Shown: positions 1 through 7,507 of the stretch, piece by piece | How the letters are laid out: each line of letters opens with the position of its first letter | Numbering within the stretch: the stretch's first letter is position 1 | From: UBA6164 sp964344895 | GTDB lineage: Bacteria > Patescibacteriota > Gracilibacteria > BD1-5 > UBA6164 | Assembly: GCA_964344895.1 (NCBI GenBank) | Contig: CAYFPB010000028.1 | Coordinates: 1-13,077 of the forward strand | Length of the DNA: 13,077 bases | Direction of reading: 5' to 3' | Notes under the pieces: generated by a model | Database searches by the model: none | Seen by the model: only the letters and a program-made list of their open reading frames with translations | Told to the model about the DNA's origin: nothing | Program-made: the position numbers and the translations under genes

Positions 1-1
1 A

Positions 2-115
2 TTTTTTATAGTAGCTATTTTTCCAGATACACAAAATTTTTTACAGACTCTTTTAGTAGTAAAATACCATGATAATATACTGATTTTTTTACTATCTCAA
101 AATTTTTTTTATTAA
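2..115 (+). CDS. 3' end of an unidentified reading frame (partial)
   Basis: A frame open from the window edge runs 37 codons to a TAA. Its hydrophobic, Phe/Leu-rich end (…LIFLLSQNFFY) could be the C-terminus of a membrane or small cytoplasmic protein. It contains no UGA codon and no recognisable motif. Reverse frames here are also short and lack an ATG, so this is the most plausible coding reading, but a stretch of this length can be open by chance in such AT-rich DNA. Function unknown. Confidence 0.3.
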   Translation, partial: FFIVAIFPDTQNFLQTLLVVKYHDNILIFLLSQNFFY

Positions 116-121
116 AAACTA

Positions 122-149
122 TTGACATAATTGTTATAAGTTTTATATT
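122..149 (+). promoter_or_regulatory. Sigma70-type promoter of the rhomboid gene
   Basis: A consensus TTGACA (122-127) is followed after 16 bp by TATATT (144-149), 27 bp before the ATG. The spacing matches most other promoters in this window. Confidence 0.55.
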
Positions 150-176
150 AAAAATATTAATATGTAATTAATAATT

Positions 177-749
177 ATGTGATTTAAATTTTCAGTTTCT
201 AATAGTTTAATTATAGTCTCTATAATTATTACAATATTAGCATATTTTATGCCTAGTTTGGATGTTTTTTGAGTAAATAATATTTTTTTAAGAGAGTGAT
301 TATATCATATTTATTTTATTCAGTTTTTTACTTGAACTTTTTTGCATGGATGATTAATGCATATATTATTTAATTCATTTTTTCTTTACATATTTTGAAA
401 TACTTTAGAGCTATTGATTTGAAAAAAGAAATATATAATATTTTTCTTATTTGTAATAATTTTTAATGGTATATTAATATCAAATATAACAGATCAAAAT
501 ACTATATGAATAAGTGGTTTTTGTATGGCTTTATTATCTTACTATACACTAGAGCTTAGATCCAGAAATAATCCAGAGTATAAATGATGAGTAACAGCTT
601 TGATTATAAATATATGAATATGATTTATACCATGAATAAGTTTATATTGACATTTGTTCTGAGCAGTTGCAGGTGTTTTATACTATCTATTTACAAAAGA
701 TTTTTTTAGAAGAAAATATATTTGAGCTATAGATCCTGAAGCTACTTAA
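177..749 (+). CDS. Rhomboid family intramembrane serine protease
   Basis: A 190-residue polytopic membrane protein, read with UGA as Gly. Rhomboids cut the transmembrane helices of other membrane proteins within the bilayer. The family signatures are present: the HxxxxHxxxN segment at residues 57-66 (HGGLMHILFN), the nucleophile motif GxSG at 111-114 (GISG, catalytic Ser113), and the partner histidine in YGHLFGAVAG (His159), giving the Ser-His dyad. About six hydrophobic segments fit the minimal bacterial core fold, with no extra domain. The ATG at 177 is the first start after a good promoter. The TAA at 747 lies inside the stem of the terminator shared with the convergent gene at 771-1280. 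The family call is secure; the substrate cannot be inferred. Confidence 0.9.
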
Positions 750-782
750 AAAAGATTAATTTGTAAAAAATTAATCTTTTTT
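748..782. terminator. Bidirectional intrinsic terminator
   Basis: A 14-bp perfect stem (748-761 with 769-782) has a 7-nt loop, with an A-run on one side and a T-run on the other, so it can end transcription from both directions. The stop codons of both convergent genes lie at or in the stem. Confidence 0.85.
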
Positions 783-1280
783 GTTTATAAGCATAAATAT
801 TTTATCTTCTACTCTATCTATATCATATCAAAATGATTTTAGATGAGTAAAAATACTATTTTCACTATTTCAATCATAATTATCAACTATTATTAGTTTT
901 CATCAGTTTTTTACAAGCTTGTAAGCCGTATTTATTGTTAATGCTGGAACTTCTGTAATAGATATACCATGATTAATTATTACAACATCTTTTGATTCAG
1001 GTAGTAGTGTAAGTATTTCCTTATTGTTTTTGTAATTTATTCATTTTAAATTTTTTGCATTTTCTCATATGAAATACATTAGAGTTGGATCAATTACTCA
1101 TAGATGTAATACATCTTTATCTTTAAAAATATCTTTTTTTATTCATAATTTTTTAAGGATAGGTAGAGAACTTAAGGTCTTTTCGATTTTATTTCACTCA
1201 AAATAGGGATCAAATGTTAATCATTTTTTCCCTTGTAGTTTTATTTCTATTTGATTATCAGTATAGTTTTCTAGAGTCAT
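771..1280 (-). CDS. Small SAM-methyltransferase-fold-like protein, possibly degenerate
   Basis: A 169-residue soluble protein read with UGA=Gly. The C-terminal half has the layout of a class I methyltransferase: a strand ending in acidic and hydrophobic residues (DVVIINHG, 98-105), a helix, then LVKNGGKLIIVDN (122-134), resembling the 'L+pGG.lii.d' strand-turn-strand of SAM-dependent enzymes. The expected glycine-rich SAM loop (D/E-x-G-x-G-x-G) near residues 56-72 is not recognisable; the segment reads VLHLGVIDPTLMYFI. It may be a diverged enzyme, a non-catalytic relative, or something else with a Rossmann-like fold. It has its own strong promoter just after holA and ends in a terminator shared with the rhomboid gene. 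Function uncertain. Confidence 0.6.
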
Positions 1281-1306
1281 GTATAATTATTACTATTATT
1301 TAAATA

Positions 1307-1335
1307 ATTATACAATACTTTATTTATTAATGCAA
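1307..1335 (-). promoter_or_regulatory. Promoter for the methyltransferase-like gene
   Basis: On the minus strand TTGCAT (1330-1335) and a perfect TATAAT (1307-1312) are 17 bp apart, in the short gap after the holA stop. This suggests the downstream gene is transcribed independently of holA. Confidence 0.6.
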
Positions 1336-1338
1336 ATA

Positions 1339-2256
1339 TTAGCTAATCAATACTTTTTCTACTTCAAAAAGCATGTCTTCATCCTGGGTTCAGGTTAGTT
1401 TTCAAGATTTCATTTTTTTATCTAGATTAACTAGATTTATATATATTTGTTTTGCTTCATTATAAGATATTTTGTAATTTTTATTTACTAAAAATCATCT
1501 ATTTCATAGATTTAAAGCTTCTGTAATATTTGAGTTATTAGAAGATTTAAGTTTTAATATATATATACTTGTTCTTAGGTTTGCTAGTAGGTTATTATAG
1601 AGCGCATAGATATTGGTGTCATTAAGTATAGTTTTTATCTTATCTATAGCAGCTATATAGTTTTTATTTAGTATATCATCTACAACTTGAAAAATGCTTT
1701 CTTCTAGTTCTGGAGCTATATTATTTGTAATTTCTTTATCATTAATATAGTCATAATTTATTAAAAGTTTATCTAGTTCACTTTTTATTTTATCTAGATT
1801 AGCTGATTTGTATCTAATAATAGTTTTTATGGCTGATGGAGATATTTTTCAATTATATTTTTGCTTTATTATTCACTCAATATCAAAGTCATTTTTTATA
1901 TTAAATTCCTTAAAGTCACTTACTTTTTTTAATTCTTTAAATAGTTTCCCCCTTTTATCTATATCTGAAGAATGAAATAAAACTATATTATCATCTGGAA
2001 CTTTATCCAGTATATGTAATATTGTATTTTGTTTATCTTCTTTTATTTCTTTATTAAAAAAAATAATTATTAATTTTTTTTCACTTAAAAAACTAGTAGA
2101 TGTAATGTTTTCTATTAAAAAATTATCATCTACATCACTTAAATCTTTAATATTTACTAAGTTAAAATCTCAGAATTTGGATACAAATTTATCCCTCCAA
2201 GCTTTTACTTGTTCATTAACTAAAGAACTAGAATTTCATGTAAAAAAGTATATCAT
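1339..2256 (-). CDS. holA: DNA polymerase III subunit delta (HolA)
   Basis: A 305-residue protein read with UGA=Gly. HolA opens the sliding clamp within the clamp-loader complex. Family features: an N-terminal MIYFFTGNSSSLVNEQV resembling the degenerate nucleotide-binding start of delta; a 'S.FLSEKKLIII' strand near residues 50-65; VLFHSSDIDKRGKLFKELKK near 95-110, matching the delta 'D+R.+L.K.L' segment; then the lid with NLDKIKSELDKLL, and the C-terminal domain beginning near ELEESIFQVVDDILNKN. Length is close to the usual 320-340. It starts 6 bp after the toxin stop, so it is probably read from the toxin-antitoxin promoter, an unusual placement for an essential replication gene. No separate promoter was found. 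Confidence 0.85.
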
Positions 2257-2262
2257 ATTTAT

Positions 2263-2556
2263 TTATAATAAATCTTCATAATCTTGTTTAGAAGATAGGA
2301 CTTTATATATTATTACTTCTTTTTTTATTTCATCTGTTTCATAAAAAATTTTGTAATTTTTCTTTACAACCATTACTCTATAATTATTGTGAAAAATAGG
2401 ATATCTATGAGGAAAAATTTTTAGAGAATATATTTTTGAATATATTTCATTAGCTATGTTAAGGCAAATATCTTTACTAAAAGAAAATCTAAAAATGTAA
2501 TCCAGTAAACTTATTATTTCATTGTGAACTTCATCAGGAATATTTACTCTATACAT
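2263..2556 (-). CDS. ParE/RelE-family toxin of a type II toxin-antitoxin pair
   Basis: A 97-residue basic protein with the compact ParE/RelE layout: a first strand (YRVNIPDEVHNEI), two helices, the conserved 'L..FPHRYP' turn (about 50-56), then strands YRVMVVKKNYKIFYETD and VIIYKVLSSKQDYEDLL. RelE members cleave mRNA at the ribosome and ParE members poison gyrase; the sequence does not say which applies. It follows the antitoxin with 2 bp between stop and start, and holA begins 6 bp downstream. The protein contains no glycine, so the gene has no UGA and reads the same under the standard code, unlike nearly all its neighbours. That is compatible with mobility. Confidence 0.8.
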   Translation of the reverse strand: MYRVNIPDEVHNEIISLLDYIFRFSFSKDICLNIANEIYSKIYSLKIFPHRYPIFHNNYRVMVVKKNYKIFYETDEIKKEVIIYKVLSSKQDYEDLL

Positions 2557-2558
2557 TA

Positions 2559-2723
2559 TTATAAATTATTTATAAAATCACAGCTTTTTTTATAGGATTC
2601 CTCTACACTAATTCATCCTTTCTTATTGTATTTTAATTTTGAAGATTCTATTTCTTTTATAATTAAATTTTTATCTTTGACTATATCATAGAATTTTATT
2701 TTATTTTTTACTGTTGTTGTCAT
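2559..2723 (-). CDS. Putative antitoxin partner of the ParE/RelE-like toxin
   Basis: A 54-residue charged protein lying directly upstream of the toxin on the same strand, with its TAA 2 bp before the toxin ATG, the classical antitoxin-then-toxin order. I do not recognise its family. The N-terminal part (TTTVKNKIKFYDIV) could be a small DNA-binding or dimerisation element, and the C-terminal half (ISVEESYKKSCDFINNL) could be the toxin-wrapping segment. Residues 36-37 are Gly-Gly, coded GGA then TGA, so the full-length antitoxin requires UGA decoding; under the standard code it would end after 36 residues. It is assigned by position and size. Confidence 0.6.
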
Positions 2724-2725
2724 AA

Positions 2726-2737
2726 AATTGGACAATT
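2726..2737. promoter_or_regulatory. Candidate operator of the toxin-antitoxin operon
   Basis: A perfect inverted repeat AATTG-GA-CAATT lies between the promoter's -10 element and the antitoxin ATG. Type II pairs usually repress themselves through such a palindrome. Inferred from position; the arms are only 5 bp. Confidence 0.4.
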
Positions 2738-2753
2738 AAATTATATTTATATT

Positions 2754-2781
2754 ATTGTATATATTTTTTTATTTTATACAA
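2754..2781 (-). promoter_or_regulatory. Promoter of the antitoxin-toxin-holA unit
   Basis: On the minus strand TTGTAT (2776-2781) and TACAAT (2754-2759) are 16 bp apart, just after the truncated mutS stop and 30 bp before the antitoxin ATG. Confidence 0.5.
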
Positions 2782-2787
2782 GTTTTA

Positions 2788-3981
2788 TTAAGTTTTAATT
2801 ATCCTTTTTAATTTTTCACTTCCCTCAGTATTTATTAGTTTAAATACATTTAGAATAGACTGCATAGATGATTTTAGGTTTAATAAATCTCTAGGGTTAG
2901 CCCTGTTTAAAGCTAGTCTATTTAGTATAGAGTTAATATTTGATACTCAGGATAGTTGTTTTCTTGTTTTATCAAGTAGTATTTTATTGTTTTTAAATTC
3001 TTCTATGAACTCTAGTCTGTTATTAATATCATCTATATCATTTAGTGGTTTAATAATCTGTTCTTGTAAGAAACTGCATCACATCGGTGTGCTTGTTTTA
3101 TTTAGTAGTCAAAATAAAGTTCAGTTAGTTTTTGATTTTGTGGAAAAATTGTAAAGTAAGTCTAGATTTTTGATAGTTGCTTCATCAAGTTGCATGTAGC
3201 CTTTGTAGTTCAGTAGAGATATCTTATTTAAAAAATCTAGTTTTGATTTTTGGTTTGTTTCAAGGTATTCTAGTAGCATCGATGCTGCTTTTTGAGCTAC
3301 TGGGTAATTTTCTATACCAAATCATTCTAGGTTTTTAACCGAAAAATGATTAGTTAGGTTTTTTCTTGCTTTATTATTTGCTGTAAAAAAAAATAAGTTT
3401 AGTGAATATTTTTTTTCTAATGTTTCTTTTAGAGTTTCATTACTAAACAATGATTTTTCTAAAACAACTTCTTTGGGTCAATATTTGTAAAGTTCTTTAA
3501 TTAGTTCGTCTAAATTATCAAATTCAGCTGCTTCCCATTTATTTGTAGAAAGATCAAGCAAACTTATTCAAAACTTATTTTTTTCTTCTACTATTGATAA
3601 TATATAATTACTTGCTTGTTTTGTATCAAAACTTTCTCACTCTAACTCTAGAGTTGCAGGGGTAACTACCCTAACTACTTCCCTTTTTACTATTCATTTT
3701 AATTTTGGATCTGATACTTGTTCAGCAAATGCAACTTTATATCCTGCATTTACAAGTATAGGTAGATACTTTTCTTTAGCATGAAATGGTATTCAGGCAA
3801 GTGGAGTTGATTTTTCAGCATTTTTATTTCTGGTTGTAATGGCTATTCCCAGGATTTTATGAGCAATTTGAGCATCTTCATCAAACATTTCATAAAAATC
3901 TCACATTCTAAAGAACAAAATACAGTCTTTGTTTTGTTCTTTTAATTCATAGTATTGTGCCATTGCAGGAGTAACATTCAT
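2788..3981 (-). CDS. mutS: DNA mismatch repair protein MutS, N-terminal half only
   Basis: A 397-residue protein; bacterial MutS is normally about 800-900. It starts normally (NVTPAMAQYYELKEQNKD). The mismatch-recognition domain is intact with RMGDFYEMF (Phe29 and Glu31 of the mismatch-binding Phe-X-Glu), then STPLAGIPFHAKEKYLPILV and VVTPATLE. The connector domain follows (about 120-235), then the core/lever start with NGTLFGLLNKTSTPMG and INSILNRLALNRANPRDLL. It ends at a clean TAA soon after that, before the clamp and before the whole ATPase domain (no Walker A, no ABC signature). No frame below the stop continues the homology; the next 64 bp is a promoter region for a toxin-antitoxin pair. 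It could be a decayed remnant or a DNA-binding-only protein. It is the last gene of the rnc-yggT-ftsW group. Confidence 0.85.
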
Positions 3982-3990
3982 AATTTTATA

Positions 3991-4031
3991 GTTATCCCTC
4001 CCCTGCTAGGGGGAGGTTAGGAGGGGGGTTA
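3991..4031. repeat. GC-rich hairpin element between ftsW and mutS
   Basis: An island of C and G runs in very AT-rich DNA. CCTCCCC (3997-4003) pairs with GGGGAGG (4010-4016) across a 6-nt loop, followed by a second G-rich block (4020-4028) that repeats the GGAGG…GGTTA pattern. The ftsW stop codon (4029-4031) lies at its edge. It resembles dispersed CCCTCC/GGAGG elements I recall from other genomes, including candidate-phylum bacteria, so it may be a REP-like mobile repeat. It could act as a terminator or processing site between ftsW and mutS, but there is no T-run in the minus-strand direction. Only one copy is visible in this window. Confidence 0.55.
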
Positions 4032-5243
4032 AAATATAATTTTTCTTCTATCTAATCTAATAAATTCTTGTCAGTAGTTAATGTATCTAGAGATATTTAA
4101 TAGTATTCATAGAGCTAGCATTAGTGATAATAAAGATGATCATCAATAGCTTATGAATGGTAGAGTAATTCAAGTTAATGGTACTATGTTTAGATTTACT
4201 CATATATTTATAAAGGCTTGCATAAGTATCCGTGAAGATATTCATATTGCTGAGTATTTTCAAAAAAGATCAGATACTCTGGAGGCTATATAAAATCATC
4301 TATATCATATGAATAAATAAAAACTGAGTAAAGCTAATCCTCATATAAATCAGAGTTCTTCTATTATAACTGAGAATATAAAATCTCACTGTACTTCTGG
4401 TAGGTATCAAAATTTTTGAATAGATCATCCAAATCATAGTCCTGTAAATCAACCACTTCATATAGCAATAAGTGCTTGCTCAGTTTGGTAATTAATCGTT
4501 TTGTTTCTAATAGCTTCTTTATTGTCAGCTAAAAAGTTATCAATTCTTTGAGTTATATATCAGAGTGTATTTAGATTTTTTCATGTAGTTTTATCATATT
4601 TTCATGATGAGTAAACTCAGACTATCAGACTTATTCAGAGTATAGCTGTCACTAGCAAGTGCTTTATATTCATACCTGCATAAAAATACATAATTACTGA
4701 AACTGGTACTACTACCATTATAGTTCAAAAATCTGGTTGTAATCAAACGAGTAATACAATAAGTCACAATATAAACATAAATGGAATGTATCACTGTTTA
4801 AAATCAGATAAACTTCATTTATATTTTTTAAAGAAAAATGCAAAAAATAGTATTAAGGCTAGTTTTAAAAACTCTGTTGGTTGTATTGTAAATGGTATTC
4901 AAGGTATGTTTATCCATCATCTAGCTCATTTCATACTCATTCACATTGCAAGTACTACTACAAGTAAAAAAATAGCTAAACCAAATATTTTTTTGACATG
5001 TTTTTCAAAAAAACTATAGTGTATTTTTGTTACTATCCCCAATATTATTAGTGATATAACTACATGGGCTATATTTCTAAGAACATAAAAGTAGTTAAAA
5101 GCTTCTTTTTCATATCCTGCCTGTACCATTATATTTGTTACCCTAAAAGAAGAATAAACACTCACACTAGATATCATTATCATTCAAAAAATAACTAGCA
5201 ATAATACAGCAAAAAATAATTTATAATCAACTTGTTTTTTCAT
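4029..5243 (-). CDS. ftsW: FtsW/RodA-family lipid II glycan polymerase (FtsW-like)
   Basis: A 404-residue, roughly 10-helix SEDS membrane protein that polymerises peptidoglycan strands at the division site or along the wall. The start MKKQVDYKLFFAVLLLVIFG, the early MGMSMKGARGWINIPG, QPTEFLKLALILF, GLQPDFGTIMVVV, the large extracytoplasmic loop with YQTEQALIAIGSGGFTGLGFG, LPEVQGDFIFSVIIEELGFI and the C-terminal LPFISYGGSSLLSLMLALGI are family hallmarks. About 25 UGA codons fall on conserved glycines. The length and the GARGW…QPTE order fit FtsW, though RodA cannot be excluded because no partner transpeptidase gene is in view. It starts 3 bp after the yggT stop, so the two are co-translated. 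Its stop lies in the GC-rich repeat before mutS. Confidence 0.9.
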
Positions 5244-5246
5244 TAA

Positions 5247-5537
5247 TTAAGTAAAAAATAATAAATATTGGTCACGTAGTTCTGGAATCATTATAAATAA
5301 TAATCATTTAATAAAAACTACAAGTAGTATAGCAACCATTGGTGTCAAATCTAGAACTCAAATAGTAGTAGGTATATATTTTTTTATATTAGCATACATA
5401 GGATCAATTATACTTGCTATAAACTTTGGTCTTAGTCTAACTCTTAGGAGTACTTGAAATAATGAAAGTATTACATCAAATAGTATAAACCGAGATAGTA
5501 TTTCAAGCATTACAACAATTCAAAATAAAAATTGCAT
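5247..5537 (-). CDS. YggT family membrane protein
   Basis: A 96-residue protein with two hydrophobic segments separated by a basic loop, the YggT fold. Typical features are VRLRPKFIASIIDPMYANIKK after the first membrane stretch, and IPTTIGVLDLTPMVAILLV, which matches the family 'iPp.gglDlSPivalll' motif. YggT proteins are linked to osmotic protection and cell division/wall gene clusters, but their molecular role is unsettled. Here the gene sits 3 bp before ftsW and 27 bp after rnc, on the same strand, which fits a wall-related function. Confidence 0.82.
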
Positions 5538-5564
5538 ATTTTAATATTTAGAAATTAAAATTAA

Positions 5565-6311
5565 TTAGATATTTTCTTTTTCATTATCTATTAAAAATTT
5601 ATATCATATTTCAGCTGCTTTTTCTTGTGCTTTTTTCTTGCTAGTTCATTCTCATTTTCATATAAGTTTGTCATTTAAATATACTCATACTTCAAATGTT
5701 TTATCATGGTCAAGTCAGCTTTCATCTATTACTTCATAACTAGGTGTTATATCATATTTTGCTTGGGCGTATTCTTGTATATTTGTTTTAAAGTCTTTTA
5801 TTAGGTTATATTTAAGAATATCTTCAATTGTTGGATATATATGTGTATCAATAAAATCTTCAGCTTTTTTGAATCATAAATCTAAAAATATAGCTCAAAG
5901 TAAAGATTCTACTACATTAGCTAGTAAGTAATCATTCTCTCTTCATCAAGATTTTTCTTCTCATTTTCCTAGTATTAAATAATCTGAAAAATCTAGTTTT
6001 TTAGCTACTTTTGCTAGGTTTGTTCCTCTAACTAAAGCACTTCTAATATCAGTGAGTTCTCACTCTGTTTTTTTTGGGTAGTTTAGGTATAGATTATTTG
6101 TAATTACTAGTTCTAATACAGCATCTCATAAAAATTCTAATCTTTCATTATGTTCTGGTGCATAATCAGGTTTTTCATTTACAATAGATCTATGAATAAA
6201 TGCTAATATATAGTTAGATATATCATTATAATCAATATCTAGCTTAGCTAAAAGTCATTCAAACTTTTCAATCATAGCTTCACTTTCTATGGCTTTTTTT
6301 GTGATAACCAT
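5565..6311 (-). CDS. rnc: Ribonuclease III
   Basis: A 248-residue double-strand-specific endoribonuclease that processes rRNA precursors and structured mRNAs. The signature HNERLEFLGDAVLEL (54-68) supplies metal-binding Glu56, Glu59 and Asp63. The second acidic pair lies in LLANVVESLLGAIFLD, with Glu135 present but Asn132 where Escherichia coli has catalytic Asp114; some family members may tolerate this. A dsRNA-binding domain follows (about 173-241: FKTNIQEYAQ…TSKKKAQEKAAE). Length is about 20 residues longer than E. coli RNase III, all at the N-terminus; an alternative start at Met13 is possible. First gene of the rnc-yggT-ftsW-mutS run; transcription probably starts in the gap 6312-6430. 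Confidence 0.92.
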
Positions 6312-6401
6312 CTTTTTATTTTTAAAGAATTAATTAAAAATAAAAACTTTAAAATCAAGAAAAGTATTACTTAACTTTAAACTTTTTATTTTAGTATTTT
6401 T

Positions 6402-6429
6402 ATTCTATACTTTTTTTTGAAAAAGTAAA
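6402..6429 (-). promoter_or_regulatory. Weak candidate promoter for rnc
   Basis: On the minus strand TTTACT (6424-6429) and TAGAAT (6402-6407) are 16 bp apart, about 90 bp before the rnc ATG and just after the upstream gene's terminator. The rest of the 6312-6430 gap is A/T runs with nothing else recognisable. Confidence 0.3.
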
Positions 6430-6430
6430 G

Positions 6431-6463
6431 AAAAAACAGAAAAATTTCATTTTTCTGTTTTTT
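6431..6463 (-). terminator. Intrinsic terminator after the Lys-tail gene
   Basis: A 15-bp perfect stem (6431-6445 with 6449-6463) has a 3-nt loop and T-runs in both directions. It lies 13 bp after the stop of the gene at 6477-6830 and separates it from rnc. Confidence 0.8.
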
Positions 6464-6476
6464 AAATATTTCTATA

Positions 6477-6830
6477 TTATTTTTTATTTTTCTTTTTGCT
6501 TTTCTTTTTCTTTCAAACTACTTTTAATTTTGCTTTAGATTTTGATTTTTTAGTTTTAGGATTATTGCTAACAAGTTTTAATTTTTTTTCTTTTATAGTT
6601 TCAGTTTTTTCAATTATTGAGTTTACTCTGTTGAATATACTATTAAAAGCATACATTCATTGTTCTGAAAACTCTAAGCTTCTTGCAATATCATAATTGA
6701 CTCAGTTAATTACAGATTGAATATCTGAATTATTTATTCTACTATCTTCCTTTTTTAGTAAATTAATTAGGAATAATGGATAGTTTACATCTACTTGTAG
6801 AGAAAAAGTTTCTATTGTGTTTTTGTTCAT
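6477..6830 (-). CDS. Unidentified small protein with a lysine-rich tail
   Basis: 117 residues; no family recognised. Residues 1-80 form a mixed, probably helical domain (…NYPLFLINLLKKED…SVINGVNYDIARSLEFSEQG…). From about residue 85 the sequence is almost entirely Lys, Ser and Asn, ending GKKKKSKKKNKK, a tail typical of nucleic-acid- or ribosome-associated proteins. It has its own promoter and a strong terminator, so it is a single-gene unit. Four UGA codons are read as Gly within an otherwise normal frame. Binding to RNA or DNA is a guess from charge alone. Confidence 0.65.
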
Positions 6831-6861
6831 TTCTAGTTTTAGTTAATAATCAATATTTATT

Positions 6862-6890
6862 ATTTTAATATATTTTTTTATAAAAGTCAA
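6862..6890 (-). promoter_or_regulatory. Promoter of the Lys-tail gene
   Basis: On the minus strand TTGACT (6885-6890) and TAAAAT (6862-6867) are 17 bp apart, directly after the preceding gene's terminator and about 30 bp before the ATG. Confidence 0.45.
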
Positions 6891-6921
6891 AAAAAACACC
6901 AGTTTTAGCTGGTGGTTTTTT
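6891..6921 (-). terminator. Intrinsic terminator after the 149-residue gene
   Basis: A CACCAG/CTGGTG stem with a 6-nt loop is extended by A/T pairs and followed by a T-run on the minus strand. It starts directly after the stop codon at 6923-6925. Confidence 0.8.
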
Positions 6922-6922
6922 C

Positions 6923-7372
6923 TTAATTCAAAACTTTTCCTCAAACCATGGCATCTTCCATTCTTTCTTTAATAGTTTTTATTATTGTCTTTGCTTTGGA
7001 TACATTGTTTGCAAAGATAACTCTTTGTCTTACTCTAATTCAATCAATATCATATTCATTAGAATCAAAATAAAAACTTATTAAGATATTTCATTTTTCT
7101 ATGTCTTTAGAATTTTGCTTTAAATTTTGTGCTAATAAATCAATTTCAAAATTATTTTGTAAAAAGTGATTGTTATAGGCTAGGTAGCTTTGAATCCCAT
7201 GAATTGATCATTTATATAAATACATTAATTCAAAGAGTTTTATATTTTTTAGTTTTACTGAGTTGCTTAATTTTATATTTAAAGCAGCTTCTATTGATTT
7301 AAGTAAATCTTTATAGAAATCTAATGCTTCAGGTGTTAGGTTTCAATTATTATTACTATTATTTAAGTTCAT
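6923..7372 (-). CDS. Unidentified 149-residue protein
   Basis: No family recognised. Read with UGA=Gly it gives an intact acidic/polar protein: an Asn-rich start, a helix (TPEALDFYKDLLKSIEAAL), a middle region rich in aromatic residues (FELMYLYKGSIHGIQSYLAYNNHF), a strand-like ILISFYFDSNEYDIDG, and a basic helix RVRQRVIFANNVSKAKTIIKTIKERM. There is no signal peptide or membrane segment, so it is probably cytoplasmic. It diverges from gpsA across a 135-bp gap and has its own terminator. Confidence 0.65.
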
Positions 7373-7451
7373 CTTTATTATTATCAATTAATCTTTTTTC
7401 GTCAGTATATTATTTTTTTTATAAAAAATGTAAAGAGAATTTTTATTTTTT

Positions 7452-7479
7452 TTGCATAATAGTTAATTCTTGTTATAAT
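7452..7479 (+). promoter_or_regulatory. Promoter of gpsA
   Basis: TTGCAT (7452-7457) and a perfect TATAAT (7474-7479) are 16 bp apart, 28 bp before the ATG. There is no Shine-Dalgarno, only an A-rich leader. The rest of the 7373-7451 gap shows nothing clear for the divergent gene. Confidence 0.65.
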
Positions 7480-7507
7480 AGAGCTGTTTTATTAAAAAAA
7501 TAAAAAA

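Noticed and set aside
4786..5019. Plus-strand open frame inside ftsW
   Set aside because: Lies opposite a conserved FtsW coding region; a shadow of low-GC codon use.
6496..6696. Plus-strand Phe-rich open frame
   Set aside because: It is the complement of the Lys-rich tail of the minus-strand gene; the composition is a by-product.
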